64,000 bases of DNA from an uncultured Methanomethylovorans sp. (GTDB lineage: Archaea > Halobacteriota > Methanosarcinia > Methanosarcinales > Methanosarcinaceae): the NCBI RefSeq assembly GCF_963678545.1, contig NZ_OY782870.1:2728001-2792000 (forward strand). Reading direction: 5' to 3'. A program made the translations under genes and the position numbers. This document shows positions 36,264 to 45,459 of this stretch, in pieces. Each line of letters starts with the position of its first letter. Positions within the stretch are counted from its first letter, which is position 1. The notes beneath the pieces were generated by a model. That model was not told the DNA's origin, did no database searches, and saw only the letters and a program-made list of their open reading frames with translations.

Positions 36264-37145
36264 ATGAGTTATACGGGACATGCATATGCCTTGGGTGCGG
36301 GCACAATAGTAAATGCGATAGCTACCTGGAAAGGCTCGGCTTTTGCAGTGGACCTGAAAACATTTGCCGATATAGAACTTTATGATGGCAAAGGAGACAT
36401 AACAGGTACTATCGAGGGTATACCTGATGCTGATACACGGCTAATAAAGAGAACTGCAGAACTGGTACTACAATATTTCAATGTAGATATGCATGGTTCT
36501 GTCAAGACTAAAAGTGAAATTCCTCTTGCCAGTGGCTTAAAAAGCAGCAGTGCAGCAGCTAATGCCACAGTCCTTGCGACGTTGGACGCCTTAGGTGAAG
36601 AAATGGACCCACTTGATGCAGTAAAAATTGGAGTACAAGCTGCTTTGGAAGTAGGTGTTAGCATAACCGGTGCCTTTGACGATGCATGTGCCTCCTTTTT
36701 TGGTGGGATAGTGGTTACAGATAATAAATTAAAAGAACTGGAACACAGAGAAGAAAAAGAAAAAGACGTACTTATATTTGCACCTGACAAAAAGTCTTTT
36801 AGTGCTACAACCAACGTAGCAAGGTCACAAGCAATTGCTCCATGGGTAGATATGGCATACAAGCTGGCATTAGAGGGAAACTATGAAGAGGCAATGACCC
36901 TTAATGGATTCCTCTATTGTGGTGCTCTGGGTTTTGAGACAGAACCAATGATGTTGGCCCTGGAAGCAGGAGTAAAAGGAGTTACGCTTTCAGGCACAGG
37001 ACCTTCTTATGTGGCACTTGTGGATACTGCTTCCGGGTCAAAACTAAAAGAAAGCTGGTCTGGGCTTGAGATAAGCGGAAGCCTGATAAGTACTAAGATA
37101 TATAATAAAAAAGCAAAAAAACTCGCCGGCTGTGATCACAAATGA
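36264..37145 (+). CDS. aroK: Shikimate kinase, archaeal GHMP type
   Basis: The protein has 293 residues. It is the archaeal (GHMP kinase fold) enzyme, unrelated to bacterial AroK. The ATP loop is PLASGLKSSSAAANAT near residues 88-104, the N-terminal motif is GAGTIVNAIATWKGSAF and the C-terminal GHMP motif is LSGTGPSYVAL. It phosphorylates shikimate on the way to chorismate. The start follows AAAGGAAAGG. Its last codon overlaps the start of chorismate mutase (ATGA), linking two steps of aromatic amino acid synthesis. Confidence 0.94.
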   Translation: MSYTGHAYALGAGTIVNAIATWKGSAFAVDLKTFADIELYDGKGDITGTIEGIPDADTRLIKRTAELVLQYFNVDMHGSVKTKSEIPLASGLKSSSAAANATVLATLDALGEEMDPLDAVKIGVQAALEVGVSITGAFDDACASFFGGIVVTDNKLKELEHREEKEKDVLIFAPDKKSFSATTNVARSQAIAPWVDMAYKLALEGNYEEAMTLNGFLYCGALGFETEPMMLALEAGVKGVTLSGTGPSYVALVDTASGSKLKESWSGLEISGSLISTKIYNKKAKKLAGCDHK

Positions 37146-37429
37146 GTTCCATAGAAGAAGTACGTGGTGAGATCCAACAGATAGACAGGGATATTGTTGG
37201 CCTCATTAAGAAACGCACAGAACTTGCAGAAAAAGTACTTGAGTCGAAGATACAGACAGGTCTGGCGATCAACGACGAGACACAGAATAAAGTCGTCCTT
37301 GAAAGAGCAGTGGATAATGCAATCGAATTTAATCTCGATACAAATCCTGTGAAATCGATATTCAAAATACTCATTGAAATGAGCATAGAAAGACAGCAGG
37401 AGCTTAGCGGAAAGGGCAAGTTTCCCTGA
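37142..37429 (+). CDS. Chorismate mutase, AroQ type
   Basis: The protein has 95 residues, the size of a stand-alone all-helical AroQ. It contains EEVRGEIQQIDRDIVGLIKK, with the conserved Arg and Asp, then RTELAEKVLESK and the C-terminal ILIEMSIERQQEL. It turns chorismate into prephenate for phenylalanine and tyrosine. The four-base overlap with shikimate kinase indicates co-translation. The gene name aroQ or aroH is used in different archaea. Confidence 0.9.
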   Translation: MSSIEEVRGEIQQIDRDIVGLIKKRTELAEKVLESKIQTGLAINDETQNKVVLERAVDNAIEFNLDTNPVKSIFKILIEMSIERQQELSGKGKFP

Positions 37430-37441
37430 GGAAGTAAAATA

Positions 37442-37828
37442 ATGATAGATATAGCAGTAATAATGGGATCAGAATCAGACCGTGCCATAACGAACCGTGT
37501 AACAAGTATACTGGATGACAGTAAGTATACTTATGATGTGCAGGTGATTTCAGCACATCGCAACCCAGATGCCCTTGATGAATATATTGCAGGAAGCAGT
37601 GCCAAGGTATTTATTGCAATTGCGGGGTTATCTGCCGCATTACCGGGAGTTATTGCATCAAAAACTAAAAAGCCGGTAATAGGAGTGCCAGTGAGTGCAA
37701 AAATGATGGGACTTGACGCATTATTATCAATTGCCCAGATGCCTCCTGGTGTGCCCGTAGCAAGCGTAGGTATTGATAACGGTGCAAATGCCGCACATCT
37801 TGCCATTAGAATACTTGACCTGCATTAA
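37442..37828 (+). CDS. purE: N5-carboxyaminoimidazole ribonucleotide mutase (AIR carboxylase catalytic subunit)
   Basis: This 128-residue protein has the PurE signatures MGSESD near the N-terminus, [27 protein letters not shown] and [20 protein letters not shown]. It moves the carboxylate in the purine ring pathway. GAGGA precedes the ATG, and only 12 bases separate it from chorismate mutase, so it belongs to the aro operon. Other archaeal PurE proteins act directly on AIR and CO2; the type cannot be told here. Confidence 0.94.
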   Translation: MIDIAVIMGSESDRAITNRVTSILDDSKYTYDVQVISAHRNPDALDEYIAGSSAKVFIAIAGLSAALPGVIASKTKKPVIGVPVSAKMMGLDALLSIAQMPPGVPVASVGIDNGANAAHLAIRILDLH

Positions 37829-37863
37829 AGCAGGTAAAGATCACACATTATTGAAAATTATCC

Positions 37864-38715
37864 TTACTTGATAAGCTTGAAAATACATTTTTCATCCCCA
37901 TTACCCATAGTTGAAAGCACCTCTAGATCAACTTCATCACCTATTCTTTCAGTTAATCTTACAATAACTCCTCTTGTAAGATTACATAGGATAGGATTCA
38001 ACTGTGCCTCTTGAGCCCCCCATGGACACTTAGTTCCTACTACATAAAAAGAGGCATTATCTTCAGGATCGGATTTAAATTCAAAGCTACCTCCTAGCTG
38101 ATTCAGCAACATGCAGGATACTTCTCCAAGAGAATTATTTTTACTTTCAATATCTTCATCCATTAGACCTTCTAGCATTGAATCCACTACCATATTTGTC
38201 ATTTGATGAATTATCATGCTTTTTTGTTCTGACGGTACAGTTTTAAAAAGAGTTGGAATTATTCTTGTAAGTACAGACCTTACACGATTCTGCATTTCAA
38301 GTTTATCCATTTCCTGTTGTAAACTGCTATGCAGGTGTTTAATTCTAAGAAGAGACTTTATTCTTGCAGTTAGTTCTACTTTATCCACTGGCTTTATAAG
38401 AAAATCATCAGCTCCAGCCTCTACACCCTTTATTCGATCCTCCCTGTTTGAGAGCGCTGTCACCATAACTACAGGTAAGAATTTTGTAACTTCATCTGCT
38501 TTAATGAGCTTACATACCTCATAACCATTCATTTCCGGCATCATAACATCTAACAGTATAATGTCTGGTTTTTCTTCACTCACCTTTACGAGTGCTTCTT
38601 TACCATCTGATGCAGAAACTGTGACATATTCAGAGCCTAGATATGCCTGGAGGAGTTCCACATTCATTGGCTCATCATCTATTATAAGCACTTTTGATTT
38701 TGGTTCGTCTGGCAT
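37864..38715 (-). CDS. Response regulator with methanogen output domain (MOD1)
   Basis: The protein has 283 residues. The N-terminal receiver domain has the acidic pair in LIIDDEPMN, the phosphorylated Asp in IILLDVMMPEMNGYEV, the Thr/Ser in VMVTAL and the Lys in FLIKPVDK. The C-terminal part (about 150-283) resembles the methanogen output domain found only in archaeal signalling proteins, with CNLTRGVIVRLTERIG and a Cys in VGTKCPWGAQE. It contains no DNA-binding domain. The adjacent KaiC-like ATPase, 158 bases upstream on the same strand, may be part of the same pathway. Confidence 0.82.
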   Translation of the reverse strand: MPDEPKSKVLIIDDEPMNVELLQAYLGSEYVTVSASDGKEALVKVSEEKPDIILLDVMMPEMNGYEVCKLIKADEVTKFLPVVMVTALSNREDRIKGVEAGADDFLIKPVDKVELTARIKSLLRIKHLHSSLQQEMDKLEMQNRVRSVLTRIIPTLFKTVPSEQKSMIIHQMTNMVVDSMLEGLMDEDIESKNNSLGEVSCMLLNQLGGSFEFKSDPEDNASFYVVGTKCPWGAQEAQLNPILCNLTRGVIVRLTERIGDEVDLEVLSTMGNGDEKCIFKLIK

Positions 38716-38873
38716 ATTATTACCTCCACATAGATAGATGCTGCTGCAGTGTATGGGTTTTCTACTAAAGTACTAGCATGCTCCTACCTCTAAAGAAGCT
38801 GTGTACCCTGAAATTATCATACTGCCCAAGGCAAGGACCTTATGTTTTGTAGTTTACCTGAAGGATTGTATCC

Positions 38874-39674
38874 TTAACTCATATCTACTATCTTACCCTT
38901 GGCACCTTTCAGTTCTATTCCTGAAGCTGTGATATCAAATAGAATTGAATCTAATGATATTGAGGTACTACGCATTTTTGGAATATTCATGAAGCGTTCC
39001 ATTTTTCCGGTATACGGATTTTCCTTTATGAACAGCTTTATAGCTCCGTGGGTTGAATAATCAGCTATCTGATGAGTAATCTGGTACGCAGCATCGTCCA
39101 TTACATACACTACAGTTATTTTTTTAGAAGCTAGCAGACGGTTAAGAGTATCAAACTTATCTCTGAAATGCTTAATGTCCAAACCAAAGGCAAGTACTCC
39201 AAGGTTATCCACGACCAGTATATCAGTACCTTCAGGAACGAGCTTGATCACGTCTACAAGATCCATCTCACCAATGTTAAAACCTACTTGATCATGCCTG
39301 AATGACCTGTCAAGCTTACACTCCTCGATAAGATCGATCTCAGTGTTATTGAACCCATCTACAAGATGCGCTGCCCTGGCTACAGCTCCTGCTCTTATTT
39401 CCAGCACCTGTTTAATAGTAAGCGAACCCCTTTCTAAAAAAGGTTCTAGTCTCATGCCAAGCATTCCGGCTTGCTCAAGCAAATCTTCTGGAGACTCTTC
39501 AGTTGCTATGAGAACACACTTTTTACCATCCGAACAGGATTGGTACAACAGATGGAGACCAAATATAGTCTTACCGGTACCAGGAACACCTGTCAAAAGT
39601 ATCCCTTTCCCACGTGGGTAACCTCCACCTATTTTTTTATCAAGATTTGCTATGCCTGTAGGGACGCGCTCCAT
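38874..39674 (-). CDS. KaiC-like RecA-family ATPase, single domain
   Basis: The protein has 266 residues. Walker A is GVPGTGKTIFGLHLLYQS and Walker B is DILVVDNLG. The N-terminal VPTGIANLDKKIGGGYPRG is the typical KaiC/RAD55 opening. Archaeal single-domain members are linked to signalling, often paired with histidine kinases or response regulators, here with a MOD1 regulator. The C-terminus (SISLDSILFDITASGIEL) may interact with partners. Its ligand or output is unknown. Confidence 0.82.
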   Translation of the reverse strand: MERVPTGIANLDKKIGGGYPRGKGILLTGVPGTGKTIFGLHLLYQSCSDGKKCVLIATEESPEDLLEQAGMLGMRLEPFLERGSLTIKQVLEIRAGAVARAAHLVDGFNNTEIDLIEECKLDRSFRHDQVGFNIGEMDLVDVIKLVPEGTDILVVDNLGVLAFGLDIKHFRDKFDTLNRLLASKKITVVYVMDDAAYQITHQIADYSTHGAIKLFIKENPYTGKMERFMNIPKMRSTSISLDSILFDITASGIELKGAKGKIVDMS

Positions 39675-39939
39675 AATATCACCAAGTTCAAATGGAAATA
39701 AAGTATAATTGTGATATTATAATTTTAGATATATATAGTTGCTCATCCTTGAGACAGCCAATGTTTCTTAAAATAGTATAAAGGCAATTCAATTTAAGAG
39801 TAGGCTAAACTCTACAAAAGCATGCCCTGGATAATATTTAAAGTAAGATGAGAGATATATTTACAGCTTGCACTTTTTATCAAGAGATAATACCATTAAA
39901 CCACGAAAGTAATACAATAAAATTTACTGGGAGAAGAAA

Positions 39940-41664
39940 ATGGACCATGATATAAATATAAGAGTGGGAGGAGAAGCTGGCCAAGGCATACAAACAATAG
40001 GACTTGCACTAGCCCAGACCTTTCAGAAAACTGGCTTATACGTTTTTTCAACACAGTACTATTTATCACGAGTGCGTGGAGGACATAATTATTTCCAGAT
40101 AAGAGTGAGTGATAGTCCAATCAAAGCAATTTCTGATAGGTTGGACCTATTGATAGCACTGGACAGCACATCAGTTGAAAAACACATGGTGGAGCTCAAT
40201 GATGGAATAGTACTACTTGACAGAGAAGAAGTGAAAATTACAAACGATAACAGACAGATATTCAATGTACCATTCCAACAGATAGCAAGAGACATAGGTG
40301 GCAGCAAACTATATGCAAGCACTGTAGCTACCGGAGCTGTACTGGGCCTGCTTTGCTGTAATCTAAAAGTCCTAGAAGATATTTTAAAGAATACTTTTGC
40401 AAAAAAAGGAGAAGACATAATCAACATCAACATAAAAGCTGCAAGAGCTGGTTACGAATATGCTCAAGAGAATTATTCTGGAAAATGCAAATACTCTTTT
40501 GAAAAAGTCAACCAAAAAACGAAGACGATGCTCATAAATGGAAACGATTCAGTAGGGCTTGGTGCGCTTGCAGCAGGCGTGCAATTCCTCGCCTCGTATC
40601 CCATGACTCCTTCTACGGGAGTTATGAACTACATAGCTGCACATGCAGATAAGTTCAATGTTGTAGTGGAACAGGCAGAAGACGAGATTAGTGCTCTGAA
40701 CATGGTATTGGGAGCCTCTTTTGCTGGTGCCAGAGCCATGACTACCACATCAGGAGGAGGATTTTGCCTTATGACCGAAGCCTTGGGACTTGCGGGCATG
40801 ACCGAAACACCTGCGGTCATATTCCTTGGCCAACGCCCAGGACCTGCCACCGGGTTGCCTACAATGACCGAACAGGGTGACCTTTTGTTCGCATTGTATG
40901 CTGCACAAGGAGAGTTCCCGCGGTGTATACTTGCCCCAAAAACCCCCGATGATGCATTTTACCTCACAGCAAAGGCTTTTAACCTGGCTGACAAGTACCA
41001 GATACCCGTATTCATCATGAGTGATCAGTACCTTGCAGACTCTCAGTTCACATGTGAGCGGTTCGATGCTTCAAAGATCACAATTGATAGACATATGTTG
41101 TCTGATGACGAACTTGGATCTATGGAAACATACAAACGCTATACTATTCCTCCTGATGGCATTTCACCCCGTGCCCTTCCTGGCCAGAGTAAACATGTTG
41201 TAGTTGCAGATAGTGACGAACATAATGAAGAGGGACATATTGACCAGACAGCTGATAACCGCATCCTCATGATGGAAAAGAGGATGAGGAAATTAAATGG
41301 ACTTACGAAAGAAATGGAAGCACCTGAAGTATATGGACCTCACGAAGCAGATGTTACTCTTATTGGATGGGGATCATCATATGGCCCCCTTACAGAAACA
41401 GTGGATATTCTGAACAAAGAAGGACAAAGTCTGAATCTCGTACATTTCAACCATATATTTCCAATGAACAAGGAAGCCATAAGGAGTCTAATACTAAAAA
41501 AAGGAACTACCGTGTGTGTGGAAAGTAATGCGACTGGCCAATTTGCAAAAATATTGAAAACAGAGGCTGATATACCTGTTGATATGAACTTGCTGAGGTA
41601 TGACGGTATGCCCTTCACTTCTGGATACTTAATACGTGCCCTGCGAGAAAAGAAGGTGATCTGA
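39940..41664 (+). CDS. 2-oxoacid:ferredoxin oxidoreductase, fused gamma-alpha subunit
   Basis: The protein has 574 residues. The N-terminal 180 form the gamma domain (NIRVGGEAGQGIQTIGLALA, YYLSRVRGGHNYFQIR). The rest is the alpha subunit with YPMTPSTGVMNYIA, EDEISALNMVLGASFAGARA, TTTSGGGFCLM and MTEQGDL. The order gamma-alpha in one chain is common for archaeal 2-oxoglutarate or broad 2-oxoacid oxidoreductases. The preceding GGGAGAAG is the ribosome binding site. The next gene encodes the beta subunit. Substrate (2-oxoglutarate or another 2-oxoacid) is not certain. Confidence 0.88.
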   Translation: MDHDINIRVGGEAGQGIQTIGLALAQTFQKTGLYVFSTQYYLSRVRGGHNYFQIRVSDSPIKAISDRLDLLIALDSTSVEKHMVELNDGIVLLDREEVKITNDNRQIFNVPFQQIARDIGGSKLYASTVATGAVLGLLCCNLKVLEDILKNTFAKKGEDIININIKAARAGYEYAQENYSGKCKYSFEKVNQKTKTMLINGNDSVGLGALAAGVQFLASYPMTPSTGVMNYIAAHADKFNVVVEQAEDEISALNMVLGASFAGARAMTTTSGGGFCLMTEALGLAGMTETPAVIFLGQRPGPATGLPTMTEQGDLLFALYAAQGEFPRCILAPKTPDDAFYLTAKAFNLADKYQIPVFIMSDQYLADSQFTCERFDASKITIDRHMLSDDELGSMETYKRYTIPPDGISPRALPGQSKHVVVADSDEHNEEGHIDQTADNRILMMEKRMRKLNGLTKEMEAPEVYGPHEADVTLIGWGSSYGPLTETVDILNKEGQSLNLVHFNHIFPMNKEAIRSLILKKGTTVCVESNATGQFAKILKTEADIPVDMNLLRYDGMPFTSGYLIRALREKKVI

Positions 41665-42518
41665 TGGTTACAATGGATGACTATCTTGAAATTGAAACGG
41701 AATGGTGCCCTGGATGTGGGAACTTTGCAATACTGAAAGCTATCAAGAAAGCACTGGTGAACCTCGGAAAGGAACCTAGGGAGGTTCTTATAGTATCTGG
41801 CATAGGACAGGCCGGTAAGCTTCCCCATTATATGAAATGTAATACTTTTAACGGACTGCATGGAAGAACACTGCCACCAGCTACTGGAGCAAAAATAGCC
41901 AACCATGAATTGACAGTTCTCACTGTAGGCGGTGACGGGGATGCCTATGGAGAAGGAGGAAACCATATAATTCATGCTATCAGGCGTAACCCGAACATAA
42001 CTACTATAGTAAATGATAACCAGATATATGGCCTTACCAAAGGCCAGGCATCCCCTACAAGCGAACTTGGTATGAAGACCAAGGTTCAGACCTACGGAGT
42101 GGTTAATACACCACTTAATCCTCTCGCTCTTGCAATCTCCCTGGATTGTTCCTTTGTGGCAAGAGGATATGCAGGAAATATCGAGCATCTGACAGGTATT
42201 CTGGAAGAAGCGATAAATCATCGGGGTTTCGCATTAGTAGATATCCTTCAACCCTGCGTATCTTTTAATAAACTCAACACATTCAAGTGGTACGCAGAAA
42301 GAGTGTATAGGCTTGATGAAGAAGGATATGTGCCTAATGACCGGATAACTGCTTTTGAGAGATCTCTGGAATGGGGAGATAAGATTCCCATCGGTATATT
42401 TTACAAGAAAGAAAAAACTACTCTTGAAGACGGGTTTAGTGCACTTAAAGAGGGAACGCTAATAAGCAGGGCAAAGGATCATGCTCTAGTAGATGAATTG
42501 ATAGATTCCTTTATGTGA
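41664..42518 (+). CDS. 2-oxoacid:ferredoxin oxidoreductase, beta subunit
   Basis: This 284-residue protein is the TPP-binding subunit. Cys in EWCPGCGNFAILKA coordinates the proximal 4Fe-4S cluster, GIGQAGKLPHYM and LHGRTLPPATGAK follow, and the TPP-Mg motif is VGGDGDAYGEGGNH with NDNQIYGLTKGQASPTSE. A Cys in ILQPCVSFN completes the set. It overlaps the alpha subunit by one base (TGATG), ensuring equal translation. No ferredoxin-like delta subunit is adjacent; electrons probably go to a free ferredoxin. Confidence 0.92.
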   Translation: MVTMDDYLEIETEWCPGCGNFAILKAIKKALVNLGKEPREVLIVSGIGQAGKLPHYMKCNTFNGLHGRTLPPATGAKIANHELTVLTVGGDGDAYGEGGNHIIHAIRRNPNITTIVNDNQIYGLTKGQASPTSELGMKTKVQTYGVVNTPLNPLALAISLDCSFVARGYAGNIEHLTGILEEAINHRGFALVDILQPCVSFNKLNTFKWYAERVYRLDEEGYVPNDRITAFERSLEWGDKIPIGIFYKKEKTTLEDGFSALKEGTLISRAKDHALVDELIDSFM

Positions 42519-42544
42519 CCTCTAAAGGTCACTTTACATATTTC

Positions 42545-43150
42545 TCATCGATTTTTGCTATTTAAAGTGCCCTTCAGTACTATAAGTTCCTCAAAAAAGC
42601 ACTTTTCTCTTGCCACTACTTCTGCTTCAAGACCAAATTCTTGCATCCAGGATATTGTCTGTTCTACACCAGTGAGCGAAGAAACCAGCAGCAATACGAT
42701 TCCAGTTGGACAAAGATAAAGTCCAACACTTTCAAGGAACCTGCGAAGGGAATCTGTGCCGTCAACACCGCCGTCAAAAGCGTAGTTGAGCCAGCCGGGG
42801 ACCCTATCCTCTTCTAAAGTAGGAAGATAAGGAGGATTGAAAAGGATCATATCAAAATACTGAACGGGCTTGAAAGCAGAGAACATATCCGCTCTAATGA
42901 TCGGAACGCCATTAACAGATGCGCATTTCACAGCATGCGGATTTATATCTGTTGCAAGGAGATCCACATCCATGTTAGATTGTATTACCGCAGAAACAAA
43001 ACCTGTGCCGGTACCTATTTCCAGTATTTTTATGCCTCTATTTACAAAAACAAGAGCTGCATCCGCAAGTAGAAAAGAGTCTTCAGCGGGCTCATAAACA
43101 TCATCTACAAATTCCACACAGGCATTTCTGTAGGTGAGGCAGGGCATCAT
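42545..43150 (-). CDS. HemK2/Mtq2-type N5-glutamine methyltransferase
   Basis: The protein has 201 residues. It has the SAM loop LEIGTGTGFVSAV, acidic DINPHAV and the signature NPPYLP that binds Gln side chains. The archaeal family resembles eukaryotic Mtq2, which methylates the GGQ Gln of release factor eRF1 with Trm112. The start ATG at 43150 overlaps the stop of ksgA (ATGA-type). It is the last gene of a conserved cluster with ksgA, DUF655, rpoF and rpl21e. Confidence 0.88.
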   Translation of the reverse strand: MMPCLTYRNACVEFVDDVYEPAEDSFLLADAALVFVNRGIKILEIGTGTGFVSAVIQSNMDVDLLATDINPHAVKCASVNGVPIIRADMFSAFKPVQYFDMILFNPPYLPTLEEDRVPGWLNYAFDGGVDGTDSLRRFLESVGLYLCPTGIVLLLVSSLTGVEQTISWMQEFGLEAEVVAREKCFFEELIVLKGTLNSKNR

Positions 43151-43971
43151 GCCTCCTGCTGCAATGCAAGTATCATATTGGATAAAGCAGCAAGTTGTGC
43201 CGGATCCAGGTTCTCAGGCCTTAATGCCATCATATCCTCCGGCAGTCTGGAAACAACCTTTTTGACATCCCGTATGCCTAGCATATGATTGCTTTCTATA
43301 ATGGCATTCTTTATTTTCTTTCTTCTTTTAGTAAAAATAGCCGTAACAAAATTCAGGAAAAAGTCTCTGTCGGTTACAGGGAAAGGAGCAGGGCGGGGAC
43401 AGATCTTTACTACCGCAGACTCTACTTGAGGGGGGGGAGAAAAAACGCCTTTTGGAACCTTCATTATAATTGAAGCATCTGCAAAGTATGCAGTGTTAAC
43501 TGTTAATCTGCTATAGTCCCCTGACCCGGACTTTGCAACCATGCGCTGGGCGAACTCATATTGATACATGAGTATGCCTAACCTGAAATCATGTTTGAAT
43601 AGCTTGAATGTGATTTCTGAAGAAATAGAGTATGGAAGATTTGCAACCACTTTATCGAAAGGAGGTAATGCTACCTCCAACACGTCACCATGTATGAGCT
43701 GTAGCTTTTCTTGATCTTTGAACCTGTCTCCTAATACGGCTACGAGCTTTGGATCAAGTTCTATTGCTATTACTTTATTTGCAAGAGGCAATAAACGCTC
43801 TGTAAGATTGCCTATACCAGCACCAATTTCCAGAACAGTCTCGCCTGGAACAATATGCGCAGACTCAACTATCCTATCCAGGATCCCCTCATCCACAAGA
43901 AAGTGCTGGTCATGCTGCCCTCCATGTATGCCATAATGGCGTAGTATACTACGGACCAAGGATCGATTCAC
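43147..43971 (-). CDS. ksgA: 16S rRNA dimethyladenosine transferase KsgA/Dim1
   Basis: This 274-residue protein has the family motifs GQHDQHFLVDEGILDRIV, EIGAGIGNLTERLL, HGDVLEVALPPFDKVVANLP and YSISSEITFKL. It dimethylates two adjacent adenines near the 3' end of 16S rRNA as a late check on small-subunit assembly. The start is GTG at 43971, with AGGA upstream, three bases after the DUF655 stop. Its stop overlaps the HemK2 start. Confidence 0.95.
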   Translation of the reverse strand: MNRSLVRSILRHYGIHGGQHDQHFLVDEGILDRIVESAHIVPGETVLEIGAGIGNLTERLLPLANKVIAIELDPKLVAVLGDRFKDQEKLQLIHGDVLEVALPPFDKVVANLPYSISSEITFKLFKHDFRLGILMYQYEFAQRMVAKSGSGDYSRLTVNTAYFADASIIMKVPKGVFSPPPQVESAVVKICPRPAPFPVTDRDFFLNFVTAIFTKRRKKIKNAIIESNHMLGIRDVKKVVSRLPEDMMALRPENLDPAQLAALSNMILALQQEA

Positions 43972-43974
43972 CCT

Positions 43975-44571
43975 TCATTCCTGCTTATTACGGCGCAGAG
44001 GTATAGTGAAAAGCCTGTATTTGATATTATCATCCTTGAGCTCATCGATTATACGGTTAGATATGATTTTCTCAGGAGAATGCAGGCCTCCAATCCTTCC
44101 ATGGAGTTCCTTAAGACTGGTAAACATGCCTTTTTTGCGTTCATCAATGATAGCCCACATGAGTTTCTTTCCAATGCCCGGAAGTAATTCCAACATGTGT
44201 AACCGATTGGTGATCGGATGCGCATCGTTAAAGAAATCCACAAAACGCTGCTCATCAAGAATCACCATTTGTTCAAGTATATATGGAAGTTCTAGTTGAG
44301 ATCCATGACTTAGTTCATTGAAACTGATCCTGTGCTTGACATGATCGATTATATCACGATCACCTTCACCTATGTAAACCCTTGACTGAATCTGAGGCAC
44401 TGAGTTCTCTTTTGGCACTAGTTCCATGAGAACAAAGTGTTTTTCCCCTACAGCCTGAACGATAGGCTTTTTCTGATAGGACGGCTTGGAATCCACACTA
44501 CTGCCATAAGGCAGGTAATCTATGATCCATGCATAATCCTCTCGATCAGGTGATTTTCCCCTCGTCATCAT
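43975..44571 (-). CDS. DUF655 family protein with helix-hairpin-helix
   Basis: The protein has 198 residues. N-terminal REDYAWIIDYLPYG and the mid segment VYIGEGDRDIIDHVKHRIS mark DUF655. The C-terminal MLELLPGIGKKLMWAIIDE is a helix-hairpin-helix, suggesting nucleic-acid binding. In archaea it lies almost always between rpoF and ksgA, which suggests a translation or rRNA role, but none is proven. Start: two consecutive ATGs (44571, 44568); GGAAG lies upstream of the first. Confidence 0.88.
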   Translation of the reverse strand: MMTRGKSPDREDYAWIIDYLPYGSSVDSKPSYQKKPIVQAVGEKHFVLMELVPKENSVPQIQSRVYIGEGDRDIIDHVKHRISFNELSHGSQLELPYILEQMVILDEQRFVDFFNDAHPITNRLHMLELLPGIGKKLMWAIIDERKKGMFTSLKELHGRIGGLHSPEKIISNRIIDELKDDNIKYRLFTIPLRRNKQE

Positions 44572-44648
44572 ACTAAACACTTCCGTGAAACTAACCGCTA
44601 ATGATTGCGTACAAAATCAAAATAGAAATGAGATTTTCAAATATAAAT

Positions 44649-45002
44649 CTATTCTACTGCCTCACTCACAAGGTCCAATATCGAGTCCAGCTCGGATTCG
44701 GAAAGTGTGTACCTCTCCTTTGCGTACAGGGTCCTAAGCTCATCCCTGCTTTGAGGAGCGAGATCAGCTATCCGTACAGCAATCTCAGGTTTCATCTTTT
44801 CCAGCTCCATGAGCTTGTTAACGAGTTCCCTTGACTTCTGGGCGCTCATCCTTGAGAACATCTCTGCATGGTTTATAGCCTTACGTAGCTCATACCGGAG
44901 CTCTTCCTCTTTGCTTAGGCGCTCCTCCATGATCCCATTGAGCATCTCCCTGACCTCTGAGATTGTCAGAAGTTCTTCACTTAGAATGTTCTTTACTATC
45001 AT
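44649..45002 (-). CDS. rpoF: RNA polymerase subunit Rpo4 (RpoF)
   Basis: This 117-residue protein is the archaeal Rpb4 homologue that binds Rpo7 to form the polymerase stalk. It reads MIVKNILSEELLTISEVREM, then a helical HAEMFSRMSAQKSRELVNKL and the HRDC-like tail YTLSESELDSILDLV. It sits in the usual archaeal order after rpl21e and before DUF655. GAGTG precedes the ATG. Confidence 0.93.
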   Translation of the reverse strand: MIVKNILSEELLTISEVREMLNGIMEERLSKEEELRYELRKAINHAEMFSRMSAQKSRELVNKLMELEKMKPEIAVRIADLAPQSRDELRTLYAKERYTLSESELDSILDLVSEAVE

Positions 45003-45132
45003 CGAAATACACTCTTAATGTACCTTACAGTATATGGAACTCTATATCGATAAACATACACTTATACTCATTAATCAAGATATATCTATCGATAATAAGC
45101 TAAAGCATTGCCAGTGAAGGTATAAAATACCA

Positions 45133-45417
45133 TCACTTTTGGGGTTTCAGGTGCTGCGGAAGAGAAATTACCTCTTTCATAGAGTTTCCATCCCTCACCT
45201 GCAATAGATAAGCTCTTCCCCTCTGGCCAATTACTTTGCCTGTGCTCCCCTGGAATTTTGGGTTTGGCATCCCTTTTTGGACGCTTGGATCTATATCAAT
45301 GTGTACCATCTGTCCGTTATTGAATTCCTGAATAGCCTTACTTACAGGGGAAATTCCTCTTTCCCTTATGGTCTTCTTCAATTTGTACCTTGTACAGTGT
45401 CTCTCACCATGTGACAT
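45133..45417 (-). CDS. rpl21e: 50S ribosomal protein L21e
   Basis: The protein has 94 residues with the family opening [20 protein letters not shown], middle [20 protein letters not shown] and [16 protein letters not shown]. It is an archaeal/eukaryotic-type protein of the large subunit. GGAGA lies six bases before the ATG. It follows pus10 and precedes rpoF in a same-strand cluster. Confidence 0.95.
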   Translation of the reverse strand: MSHGERHCTRYKLKKTIRERGISPVSKAIQEFNNGQMVHIDIDPSVQKGMPNPKFQGSTGKVIGQRGRAYLLQVRDGNSMKEVISLPQHLKPQK

Positions 45418-45459
45418 AATTCTTCTCCGTTGTATATATTGTGATTAATGGATAATAGT